Shown here in pieces: positions 9,082-17,021 of a stretch of DNA of 64,000 bases; position 1 is the stretch's first letter, and every line of letters starts with the position of its first letter. A program made the translations under genes and the position numbers. The notes under the pieces are model-generated. The model ran no database searches. It was not told the DNA's origin and saw nothing but the letters and a program-made list of their open reading frames with translations. Location: NCBI GenBank assembly GCA_021789595.1, contig JAJYJJ010000012.1, forward strand, positions 1-64,000. The letters are read 5' to 3'. This DNA is from Nitrospirota bacterium (GTDB taxonomy: Bacteria > Nitrospirota > Thermodesulfovibrionia > UBA6902 > JAJYJJ01).

Positions 9082-9816
9082 TTATCTTAGCGCCTTAGGC
9101 ATTTCATAGTATTCATAAAAAATTTCTTTCCCAAAATCCTCATTTGCTCGTTTTGCATAATTCACATAGTCCCTCAAAAATGCACTGTAGTTCTCCCGAA
9201 AAAGCTCAATTTCTCCAACTTTTTCTTTAGGAATCCCATCTATATTTATTTGTCTTAGCATTTGAAGTGGTTCTATAACATAACTGCCATTGTAAAAACG
9301 CATAATGTTGTCGAATTCTTCAGCCAGCAGAGACAGGTTTCCGAAATCCTTATCAAATCCTTCAATTTTCTTTTTAAAAATGTAGAAAAAACTTTCTATA
9401 ATTGACAAAGGTAAAAGCTTTAGCTTACCTCTCACTTCTTCATGCCCTTGCAAGTCTCGCAGTTGAGCGTTTAAAGTGTCACTTCTACGAGAGTCTACAA
9501 ACTCGCTAAATCTTTGTGTAAGCTCTCTAAATCCAGGATAATAATGCCTTGCTAACTGATTATATCTCCTGTATTGCAGCTTTTCTCTAATATAAGTTGC
9601 TATTGGAATCCACAATAGAACAATTACTGATATTGTAAAAAAGCCAATAGGAATATAAATAAACCAAGAAGGGACGACACCTTTAGTAGTAACAATAGTA
9701 ATAAGAAGCGTTAAAAAAGAGGATATTGCCATTACAACCTCGGTCCACAGTCGAAGTGACGGTTTTTCATCAGACTGTTTCCCCTTGTAAAATTTATTTG
9801 ACATATCTGTTTTCAT
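9082..9816 (-). CDS. two-helix membrane protein of the restriction island, unknown function
   Basis: I do not recognise this 244-residue protein. After a short basic N-terminus it has two adjacent membrane helices (about residues 26-50 and 52-73; MAISSFLTLLITIVT and FIYIPIGFFTISVIVLLWIPI) and then a long cytoplasmic, mostly helical, charged domain containing LARHYYPGFRELTQRFSEF. It ends 8 bases upstream of the specificity gene, so it is most likely translated from the same message. Its place between the restriction genes, together with the protease gene, suggests a role in the same defence module, for example membrane anchoring or an effector; that is inference. Confidence 0.7.
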   Translation of the reverse strand: MKTDMSNKFYKGKQSDEKPSLRLWTEVVMAISSFLTLLITIVTTKGVVPSWFIYIPIGFFTISVIVLLWIPIATYIREKLQYRRYNQLARHYYPGFRELTQRFSEFVDSRRSDTLNAQLRDLQGHEEVRGKLKLLPLSIIESFFYIFKKKIEGFDKDFGNLSLLAEEFDNIMRFYNGSYVIEPLQMLRQINIDGIPKEKVGEIELFRENYSAFLRDYVNYAKRANEDFGKEIFYEYYEMPKALR

Positions 9817-9858
9817 TTGTTATAAATAACTATAGAGATTTAATTTTTGGTATTTAAA

Positions 9859-10029
9859 ATGGAAAATATCCCGAAGCAAATAGAGGATTTTAAAAAAGCT
9901 CATCCTGAAGTTGCTGAGGCGATGGAGATTTTTAAGCTTGGGATGGATGAATATCAGCAAGCTTTCAAGTTCCTTAATGAGCCTCAGATTTATACCTCTA
10001 ATACAACTAACCCTATACATAACAAGTAA
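9859..10029 (+). CDS. small helical protein on the opposite strand within the island
   Basis: The 56-residue frame begins MENIPKQIEDFKKAHPEVAE and continues MEIFKLGMDEYQQAFKFL; it is predicted helical and acidic/amphipathic. It fills the gap between two minus-strand genes, divergent from the membrane-protein gene and convergent with the protease gene (3 bases between stops). An in-frame ATG four codons upstream exists (9847). Its composition is more protein-like than the complementary frame. It could be a small regulator or antitoxin-like protein of the module; no family is recognised. Confidence 0.45.
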   Translation: MENIPKQIEDFKKAHPEVAEAMEIFKLGMDEYQQAFKFLNEPQIYTSNTTNPIHNK

Positions 10030-10032
10030 TAC

Positions 10033-11004
10033 CTACCTCATTGGCCCAGCAACCTGAATCATTTGTACAAGCCTGATTAATGCTCTACCGCCGGTATTTT
10101 CAAATATTTTATAAGCCGCTGTCATTCCAAAAGTAAGGCTAATGGCATGGTAAAGCCCTCGAACCCTGTTTTGAAGGTCTATATCTTCACCCATATCAAA
10201 TACACGGATTGGTTTCAGAACTTTGATTTCTCTCAATTCATGCAATCCAATGCGTTTAGCATGAGACTTGAAATTATTATGATTGCTTAAATATCTGGCG
10301 ATATTAGCAGCCATTCTCCCTTTCTTCGGGTTATCATTAAGCATAAACTTAATTAGCCATTCTTTTACGAGATCTTTTGAAAGTTCAATGGCATTCTGAG
10401 CTTGCTGATAGAGAGACGGACCATACTGCTGAAGGATGGGCAACCAAGGAGCTAATATCTTTGGGTCACTTGCAATGCTTTTTTGAGCTTTTTCAAACTG
10501 GTCAATTATAGCCTGGGCTGGTGCAGTAACGATTGAACCGTCCCCTTTTCTGAAAGTAAATTGTGGGTCTATAGGCCCTAATTCTGAGGCAATGTCCATA
10601 AAGATTTCATCTCCAGATAGGGCTAACATTGTTGCCGCGCTTTTTGCTATGTTTGGCACTATAAATCTCACATGATTGAACTTTCCTCTAATAATATCAA
10701 CAAGAGAATCCGCAGCTTCTGCTAAGCCGCCTGGGCTGTGAAGAAGAATATCGACAGAGTCACCTTCTATATCCTGAATAGCTTCTATAAATCCTTCCTT
10801 GTCTGACCAGTCAAGATTTATTCCCGAACCAACTGCCTGAGCCTTTCCTGTATTTAAGAAGTCTACAGCATAGACTATAAGAGGGCGTTTTGTATGTTCC
10901 ATAACAGCCTTCATCTTATCTCTTCTTACGCCATCAACGTCAGGCGTCCCTTGTGGAGTTTTTCTTTCATTAACCTCTTTTAAAACATCATCCCATGTAT
11001 TCAT
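10033..11004 (-). CDS. SDH-type (ClpP/crotonase fold) serine protease
   Basis: The 323-residue protein resembles the serine dehydrogenase proteinase (SDH_sah, SppA/ClpP clan) family. It shows VDILLHSPGGLAEAAD (residues 84-99, oxyanion-type HSPGG), then IVPNIAKSAATMLALSGDEI (115-134), where Ser122 is the likely nucleophile, then ELGPIDPQ (141-148). A conserved His is near 248 (KSHAKRIGLHEL). No signal peptide or membrane helix is evident, so it is cytoplasmic. It lies 13 bases downstream of the restriction-fusion gene. Such proteases are sometimes found in restriction or other defence loci; the substrate is unknown. Confidence 0.8.
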   Translation of the reverse strand: MNTWDDVLKEVNERKTPQGTPDVDGVRRDKMKAVMEHTKRPLIVYAVDFLNTGKAQAVGSGINLDWSDKEGFIEAIQDIEGDSVDILLHSPGGLAEAADSLVDIIRGKFNHVRFIVPNIAKSAATMLALSGDEIFMDIASELGPIDPQFTFRKGDGSIVTAPAQAIIDQFEKAQKSIASDPKILAPWLPILQQYGPSLYQQAQNAIELSKDLVKEWLIKFMLNDNPKKGRMAANIARYLSNHNNFKSHAKRIGLHELREIKVLKPIRVFDMGEDIDLQNRVRGLYHAISLTFGMTAAYKIFENTGGRALIRLVQMIQVAGPMR

Positions 11005-11017
11005 AAGACCTCCACGT

Positions 11018-12904
11018 TTAAACTCCCAGTTTATGCCTCTTCTTAAACTCCTTAAATGCCTCTATCACATCACTAACATCCTCATCTGTTGCTGCGTCTT
11101 CTGGCTTATGGACGACCTCTCCTTTATCATTTATCATCTCACCTCTTTCATTTCTTCTGCAGATTTTTTTCCCTCTGACATCATATCCGATTTTTTCAAT
11201 GATTCCCATGAAAACAGGATAATCGGTTTCTTTTAATTTAGCTAATTCTTTGGGTAGGAGTTTTTGCAGGAATAAGACTGAAGCCTTAACACCAGCGCCG
11301 TGAGGGATAAAGGTTTCTTGAGGTAAAGATACAACAGCCAAAATCCTTGCCTTGTTTCTAATCCACTGCCTTAAATAACCCAATGTGGAATTTGTTAAAT
11401 CTCCATCAGGTATGACAATTCCCATCCTCCCACGAACATCAAGATAGTCAAGACATCGTTCTATAAAAAGAATATCAGGAACCTGCCCATCAAAGAGCTT
11501 GCTCTCTTTTTCCCATTGTCCAGTCTCTTTATTCGGTTTCCATTTATGGCCGAGTTCAAAGTTTTTTAGTATCTCCCGATTGGTGACCTTTCCTTTAGTT
11601 CCAAAAGGGGGATTTGTGAGGATAAAATCAAATCTGCCTTTTATAACCTTTGTTGCACCCATTTCATGGGCTGTTCTTGATATTATTTCAAAATCATCAA
11701 GGGCATTTGAAGAGAAAACCCCTGTATGTCCATCATCCTCAAGAACCATGCGCATCTTTGATACCCTTGCAAGGTCAGGATTAAAGTCCATTCCCCTTAT
11801 TTTATCAATAGCATATGAAAGCTGGGCATCTCTAAGTTCCCCAGGTTCTTTTACTACCTTTTCTATCTGTTTCCAGACATGTTTCATGGCTGCCACAAGG
11901 AAGCCACCTGAACCACAGGCAGGGTCAAAGACTATTTCATTAGATTTTGGATTTAACATCTCTACCATTAGTCTAACTATCGGCTCAGGTGTGAAAAACT
12001 CTCCCCTTTCTCCTCTTTGATGGGCATAGACAAAGGTCTGGAATGCTGTTCCTTTTACATCAGCAGGTGTCTTTCTGAGGTCAAAATACATTAACTGACC
12101 GACAACAAAGCCAAGGGTTACAGGTTTTAGGTTTATCCTTTCATCAGATGTGAAGACATCGCCATATCTTTTCTTTACCTCGCTGAAGAGTTCCTCCATG
12201 CGTGATATAAAGGAGTTGCCCTTACCTTCTAAGAGAAGGTCATTCTCTTCTTCTGTGATTCCAAACCTTGCAATGGGGCTTGAATAGTCTTTCTCATCCA
12301 CTATCTTGAGAAAGAGTATCTTTAAGGCCTCATTAAAGACCTTTTCTTTAAGAAGACCTTCATTTGCATAGATATAGTTATGGCAGGTCTCAAAGACGGA
12401 TTTTAGTTCGGTGGCAGGCTTTAATTCGCTTTTCTTTGGGAGTTCTAATGTCTCACCCTTCTTAGGAATGTTTGGAATAGGTTTGAAATATGGAGCCTTA
12501 TCAAGTTTCTTGATATAAACAGTCTCCACACCATTGAACCATATCCCATATCTTGCAGAAGGCAAAGGGGCAAGATAGGTTTTAAGCTGCTGGATGCCGT
12601 CTGAACGATCTTTTCTTTTACATTCAACGACTATGTAGATATTGTCTTGTGTTTTATCTTTTACATCGTGGAAGACCACAATATCAGCAGGGCCAATAAG
12701 TGCACTGCCTTTTTGGATTTTGAATTCCGGATGCATCTGGTTAAGATCATAACCATATTCTTTGTGCAACCGCTCTTCAAAGACGACTTTTGCTTCAATA
12801 TTTTCAGGCTTGCCGGGGATATATTCATTGGTGATATAGTCTCTTATATACCCTGCTGTCTCTAATTCTTCTGCTGTTTTGTATTTTTTGACGCCTTTTA
12901 CCAT
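11018..12904 (-). CDS. restriction nuclease-DNA adenine methyltransferase fusion (BcgI-A/HsdM-like)
   Basis: The 628-residue protein has an HsdR-N-like PD-(D/E)XK nuclease domain (about 1-140): Asp74 in GPADIVVF and Glu94-x-Lys96 in IVVECKRKD. A HsdM-type N6-adenine methyltransferase follows, with SAM motif DPACGSGGF (327-335) and catalytic NPPF (431-434). No helicase domain or separate hsdR gene is present. With a separate specificity subunit this is the layout of type IIB enzymes such as BcgI (A = nuclease plus methylase, B = specificity), here about the same length as BcgI-A. Alternatively it is a helicase-less type I derivative. The next gene upstream ends 22 bases before its start. Confidence 0.85.
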   Translation of the reverse strand: MVKGVKKYKTAEELETAGYIRDYITNEYIPGKPENIEAKVVFEERLHKEYGYDLNQMHPEFKIQKGSALIGPADIVVFHDVKDKTQDNIYIVVECKRKDRSDGIQQLKTYLAPLPSARYGIWFNGVETVYIKKLDKAPYFKPIPNIPKKGETLELPKKSELKPATELKSVFETCHNYIYANEGLLKEKVFNEALKILFLKIVDEKDYSSPIARFGITEEENDLLLEGKGNSFISRMEELFSEVKKRYGDVFTSDERINLKPVTLGFVVGQLMYFDLRKTPADVKGTAFQTFVYAHQRGERGEFFTPEPIVRLMVEMLNPKSNEIVFDPACGSGGFLVAAMKHVWKQIEKVVKEPGELRDAQLSYAIDKIRGMDFNPDLARVSKMRMVLEDDGHTGVFSSNALDDFEIISRTAHEMGATKVIKGRFDFILTNPPFGTKGKVTNREILKNFELGHKWKPNKETGQWEKESKLFDGQVPDILFIERCLDYLDVRGRMGIVIPDGDLTNSTLGYLRQWIRNKARILAVVSLPQETFIPHGAGVKASVLFLQKLLPKELAKLKETDYPVFMGIIEKIGYDVRGKKICRRNERGEMINDKGEVVHKPEDAATDEDVSDVIEAFKEFKKRHKLGV

Positions 12905-12926
12905 GTTTTGTCTGAATTATATCATT

Positions 12927-13160
12927 TTACGCCCATTGAAAGAACCCGTTCAGTACAGCCATTGTATCAGCGAGGATATCCTCTTCACGCTCTTTATCTG
13001 CATAGATAAGCTCATATTCTTTTTTGGTATCAAAAAGGAGAGAAGTCTTGAGTTTCTTTAGGTCGCTTATAAGAGCATCTTTATAATGTGCTGGCAAAGG
13101 CTTGCCTTTCTCTAAAAGGCTTATGATCTTTTCGATATGATTTTCGGGTAATTCTTTCAT
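12927..13160 (-). CDS. 77-residue helical protein coupled to the RelE-type toxin gene
   Basis: I do not recognise this family. The protein is charged and helical (ENHIEKIISLLEKGKPLP, DALISDLKKLKTS), with an acidic end. Its start overlaps the toxin stop by 4 bases (ATGA type), so it is the third cistron of the toxin-antitoxin operon and precedes the restriction-fusion gene by 22 bases. It may couple the toxin-antitoxin pair to the restriction operon or be a regulatory subunit. Confidence 0.6.
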   Translation of the reverse strand: MKELPENHIEKIISLLEKGKPLPAHYKDALISDLKKLKTSLLFDTKKEYELIYADKEREEDILADTMAVLNGFFQWA

Positions 13161-13435
13161 AATACCCTTTTCCCTATCTGCCCATAGACATCTTTTCTGT
13201 GAATAATACCAAATATCCGCACCTCATTTTCCATAATCTTAAATACGACTCTGTAATCCCCGACCCTTAATTTCCAGTATCCTTTTAGGGTTTTCCTCAA
13301 TGGCTCTCCGTATTGATGTGGTGCTGTAGCAAGGCGTGTTTCTATGGCGTTTTTAATGCGGATTTTGAGTTTTTCATTGAGCAAAGGGATATCAACAGCC
13401 TTAACATCAGGGTGGTATCTAAGCTCAAATGGCAA
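13157..13435 (-). CDS. RelE/ParE-family toxin
   Basis: The 92-residue protein has the RelE-fold signature: FELRYHPDVKAVDIP at the start, LRKTLKGYWKLRVGDYRVVFKI in the core (the basic catalytic strand with LRVGDYRVVF) and a C-terminal IHRKDVYGQI with the His-Arg-Lys cluster. Family members cleave ribosome-bound mRNA or act on gyrase. The gene follows its antitoxin after 2 bases. The residues needed for activity appear present. Confidence 0.88.
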   Translation of the reverse strand: MPFELRYHPDVKAVDIPLLNEKLKIRIKNAIETRLATAPHQYGEPLRKTLKGYWKLRVGDYRVVFKIMENEVRIFGIIHRKDVYGQIGKRVL

Positions 13436-13437
13436 AG

Positions 13438-13662
13438 CTACCAGACCTCACTATGTTTTAAGGCTTTTGCCTTGGTGAAGGTTTTCTCCCTTTTTTCAGC
13501 AAATTTTGACAGAGCTATATCTTCTTCCATTTCCAATGCCTCTTTTACCAGATCACGGACCTTAAGTGAAAGTGATACGCCTTCTTTCTCTGCAAGATGC
13601 CGGACACTGTTGTAAATCGGCTTTTCCAGCACAACATTAATTCTTGGATTTTTTGCTGGCAT
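13438..13662 (-). CDS. RHH/RelB-type antitoxin
   Basis: The 74-residue protein begins PRINVVLEKPIYNSVRHLAE, a ribbon-helix-helix strand and first helix, then EKEGVSLSLKVRDLVKEAL, the second helix, followed by an acidic/basic tail that would wrap the toxin. It is the first gene of the toxin-antitoxin operon and likely represses it through its ribbon-helix-helix domain. An AGGAGG-like site lies just upstream of the ATG. Confidence 0.82.
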   Translation of the reverse strand: MPAKNPRINVVLEKPIYNSVRHLAEKEGVSLSLKVRDLVKEALEMEEDIALSKFAEKREKTFTKAKALKHSEVW

Positions 13663-13757
13663 ATTATATTACCTCCTTTTTTATAGTGTAACACTTATAA
13701 TACACCAAATCAACTGCTTTGACTGCGTTGTCAATATCCATATATCACTTGCATTGT

Positions 13758-14096
13758 TTAATACTCATCATATTTCTTCGACTTTCCTCTCACGACCTCA
13801 GCGGGATATTTCTTTTCGTTTATCTCAAGTTTCTTCTTTGCAGCATCCACGAGATTAATCCCAAATTTATCGGCAAGTTTTGTAAGGTAGATCATTACGT
13901 CGCCTATCTCTTCTTTGAGCTTCTGAATCTTCTCCGGGCTTAGCTTTTTGCTCTGCTCCTCGGTCATCCATTGAAAAAGCTCCACAATCTCTGACACCTC
14001 AACACTCAAGGCCATGGCGAGGTTTTTGGGCGAGTGGAACCGCTCCCAGTCCCTTTCCTTTGCAAACGCTCTCAGTTTATGGATAAGGTCTTCCAT
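13758..14096 (-). CDS. MazG-like nucleotide pyrophosphohydrolase
   Basis: The protein starts MEDLIHKLRAFAKERDWERF and has the MazG/dCTPase helical fold with metal ligands in LSVEVSEIVELFQWM and EEIGDVMIYLTKLAD (ExxE and ExxD pattern). Such enzymes clean dCTP or noncanonical NTPs from the pool. I place the start at the ATG 2 bases after the gatA stop, because an upstream TTG that would overlap gatA adds residues absent from the family. It is the last gene of the gatA transcript. Confidence 0.85.
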   Translation of the reverse strand: MEDLIHKLRAFAKERDWERFHSPKNLAMALSVEVSEIVELFQWMTEEQSKKLSPEKIQKLKEEIGDVMIYLTKLADKFGINLVDAAKKKLEINEKKYPAEVVRGKSKKYDEY

Positions 14097-14098
14097 AT

Positions 14099-15556
14099 CT
14101 AAATTTTCGGTTTCCTCTCGTGCCAATCTGTTGACTGTTCATAGGCATAAGCAGCCTTCAGTATTGTCTCTTCGTCAAAATGTTTCCCGATAAGCTGTAG
14201 CCCAATCGGTAAATTATTAGATGTGAAACCGCATGGGATAGAGATCCCCGGCACCCCTGCGAGGTTTACAGAGATGGTGAATATATCGGAGAGATACATC
14301 TGCAAGGGGTCTTCTGTCTTTTCCCCAAGCCTGAATGCCGCAGTTGGAGCTGTTGGAGTGACAATGACATCAACAGACTTGAATGCCTCATCAAAATCCC
14401 TTTTTATCAATGTCCTCACCTGCTGGGCCTTTTTGTAATATGCCTCGTAATAGCCTGATGAGAGGGCATATGTGCCGAGCATGATCCTCCTTTTAACCTC
14501 TGCGCCAAAGCCCCTTGCCCTTGTATTCATATACATTTCAAGTAAGTCTTTGCCTGCTTCCCTGAAACCATATTTAACGCCGTCGTATCTTGCAAGATTG
14601 GATGATGCCTCTGATGTTGCAAGGATGTAGTATGTTGCTATTGCATAGCCTGTATGGGGCAGTGTCACCTCTACAGGGACTGCACCGAGAGACTCAAGTC
14701 TTTTTATCGCTTCCCTGACAGAGACATCCACATCCTTATCCATCCCCTCGATAAAATACTCCTTTGGTATGCCGATCCTCATCCCCTTTATCTCCATGCC
14801 TAAGACTGCGGTAAAATCAGGCGCTGTAACAGGGGCAGAGGTCGAATCCATCGGGTCATGCCCTGATATGACATTCATCAATATTGCCGAATCCCTCACA
14901 TCTTTGGTTATAGGGCCTATCTGATCAAGGGATGATGCAAATGCAACAAGGCCGTATCTCGATACACGTCCATATGTGGGCTTTAAGCCAACAACACCGC
15001 AGAGCGCTGCTGGCTGTCTTATGGAGCCTCCTGTGTCTGAGCCAAGGGCAGCGATGCATTCATCCCCTGCCACCGCTGCTGCAGAGCCTCCACTTGAGCC
15101 TCCCGGAATCCTTTCTAAATCCCATGGGTTTCTTGTTGTAAAAAAGGCAGAGTTCTCAGTGGATGAACCCATGGCAAACTCATCGAGATTTGTCTTTCCA
15201 GTAAGCACATATCCCTGCTCTAAAAATCTTGATGTGACAGTGCTTTCATATGGAGGTATAAAGTTTTCGAGTATCCTTGATGAGCATGTAGTTCGGATTC
15301 CATTTATGCACATATTGTCCTTTATAGCAATTGGAATGCCGCAGAGCAGAGGAAAATCCCCTGATAAAATCCGCCTGTCTGCCGCATCTGCACTTGCCAT
15401 TGCCATATCCCTTGTGACAGTGACATAGGCATGAACCCTATCATCAAGCTCATCAATCCTCTTAAGGACAGAGGCTGTCACATCCTTTGATGTTACCTCT
15501 CCTTTTTTAAGCAGACCGTGTATCTCAGCTATCGTCTTTCTATAGAGTCCCAACAT
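14099..15556 (-). CDS. gatA: GatA, amidase subunit of Glu/Asp-tRNA amidotransferase
   Basis: GatA releases ammonia from glutamine for tRNA-dependent transamidation. The amidase signature is present: the catalytic Lys in [11 protein letters not shown], the [17 protein letters not shown] segment, [13 protein letters not shown] with the two catalytic serines, and [10 protein letters not shown]. The length (485) is normal. AGGAGG sits only two bases from the annotated ATG but five bases from the TTG codon immediately after it, so initiation may be at the second codon. gatB is separated from it by the restriction/toxin island. Confidence 0.95.
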   Translation of the reverse strand: MLGLYRKTIAEIHGLLKKGEVTSKDVTASVLKRIDELDDRVHAYVTVTRDMAMASADAADRRILSGDFPLLCGIPIAIKDNMCINGIRTTCSSRILENFIPPYESTVTSRFLEQGYVLTGKTNLDEFAMGSSTENSAFFTTRNPWDLERIPGGSSGGSAAAVAGDECIAALGSDTGGSIRQPAALCGVVGLKPTYGRVSRYGLVAFASSLDQIGPITKDVRDSAILMNVISGHDPMDSTSAPVTAPDFTAVLGMEIKGMRIGIPKEYFIEGMDKDVDVSVREAIKRLESLGAVPVEVTLPHTGYAIATYYILATSEASSNLARYDGVKYGFREAGKDLLEMYMNTRARGFGAEVKRRIMLGTYALSSGYYEAYYKKAQQVRTLIKRDFDEAFKSVDVIVTPTAPTAAFRLGEKTEDPLQMYLSDIFTISVNLAGVPGISIPCGFTSNNLPIGLQLIGKHFDEETILKAAYAYEQSTDWHERKPKI

Positions 15557-15828
15557 CTCCTCCTGTTCTGCGTCTATAGGCTAAAAATAGGATAATCTAA
15601 GGTAATGAATTTTTCGTTATTTGTCAAATCAGCACTGGAATAGATTTTTCAGTTGACAGGGTTAAGGCTGGTTGATAGAATATCTTTCACAGAGGGAGCT
15701 AATCATGGGATAACTGCCAGCAGAGGTAGCGCCGGTAGTATAACGATTGCCTTCCATTATAATAAAAAATAAACGCACCAGAGTGCAGTTATGAACGAGT
15801 TGTGTGAAATAGATAAAGGAGAATTTTT

Positions 15829-16914
15829 ATGAATACTAACGATCTAAAAGAATTAAAAATAGGAGATTTGACGGCAAAACTTCCTATAATTCAAGGAGGA
15901 ATGGGGGTTGGAATTTCCCTATCCGGACTGGCATCCGCAGTAGCTAAAGAAGGCGGTGTCGGAGTTATTGCTACCGCAGGTATTGGAATGCTTGAACCCG
16001 ATTTCTCAAAGAATTGGTTGGAAGCAAATATTAGAGCGTTAAAAAGGGAGATTAAAAAAGCCAGAGAATTAACCAAAGGAATTCTTGGTGTCAATATCAT
16101 GGTGGCATTATCAAATTATACTGATATGGTAAGAACTGCCATTGAGGATGAGATAGACATCATATTTTCAGGGGCTGGACTTCCCCTTAATCTTCCACAG
16201 TTTTTAAAAGGAAGCGCAAAGACGAAGCTGGTTCCCATTGTTTCTTCTGGAAGGGCGGCCGGTATCATTTGTAAAAAATGGTCAGAAAAATATAACTACC
16301 TCCCTGATGCTATAGTCGTAGAGGGGCCACGGGCGGGGGGACATCTTGGGTTCAAAGAAGATAAGATTAACGATCCTGAATATTCGTTAGAAAAACTTAT
16401 TCCAGAAGTGATTAAAGCAGTAAGACCATTTAAGGAAAGGCATAAGAAACCTGTCCCGGTAATTGCCGCTGGAGGTATATATACAGGAGAAGATATTTAT
16501 AAATTCTTGCAATTGGGTGCCTCGGGAGTGCAGATGGCAACACGTTTTGTTACCACTTATGAATGTGATGCATCGATAAAGTTTAAGCAAACTTATATTG
16601 ATTCGAGTAAAGAAGATATCGTGATTATCAAAAGTCCGGTTGGTATGCCAGGAAGGGCAATTAGAAACAAATTTATTGATGATGCCAATAAGGGGGAAAA
16701 GAAACCGTTTGAATGTCCCTATCATTGCATTATAACCTGTGATTATAAAAAGAGCCCCTATTGCATTGCCCTTGCTTTACTAAATGCCAGGAAGGGCAAT
16801 TTAGAACACGGATTTGCGTTCGCTGGAGAGAATGCTTATAGGGCAAAGGGGATTATTTCTGTTAAAGAATTGATAGAATCTTTGATAGAAGAGTATAAGA
16901 ATGTGTCTAAGTGA
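15829..16914 (+). CDS. nitronate monooxygenase / FabK-like flavoprotein
   Basis: The 361-residue FMN TIM-barrel protein has the family start LPIIQGGMGVGISLSGLA, VNIMVALSNY, the VVEGPRAGGHLG motif with catalytic His, VIAAGGIYTGEDI and GVQMATRFVTT. Nitronate monooxygenases oxidise alkyl nitronates; FabK relatives reduce enoyl-ACP. A C-terminal four-cysteine stretch (ECPYHC, TCDY, SPYC) is not part of the core and may bind a metal or cluster. AAAGGAG precedes the ATG by 8 bases. The gene is in the opposite orientation to its neighbours and looks more AT-rich, so it may have been acquired. Confidence 0.82.
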   Translation: MNTNDLKELKIGDLTAKLPIIQGGMGVGISLSGLASAVAKEGGVGVIATAGIGMLEPDFSKNWLEANIRALKREIKKARELTKGILGVNIMVALSNYTDMVRTAIEDEIDIIFSGAGLPLNLPQFLKGSAKTKLVPIVSSGRAAGIICKKWSEKYNYLPDAIVVEGPRAGGHLGFKEDKINDPEYSLEKLIPEVIKAVRPFKERHKKPVPVIAAGGIYTGEDIYKFLQLGASGVQMATRFVTTYECDASIKFKQTYIDSSKEDIVIIKSPVGMPGRAIRNKFIDDANKGEKKPFECPYHCIITCDYKKSPYCIALALLNARKGNLEHGFAFAGENAYRAKGIISVKELIESLIEEYKNVSK

Positions 16915-17021
16915 ACTACTTCGCACAACAGTATGTTTGCGTAAAGGCTTCTCCACATTTTGTCAATGTAAAACGTCGTAAACATGCAGAACGACAAACT
17001 GTCATCGGCACGCTCGCCTGT

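Noticed and set aside
9820-10020. 66-codon minus-strand frame
   Set aside because: It is the complement of a more protein-like plus-strand frame and has no ribosome site.
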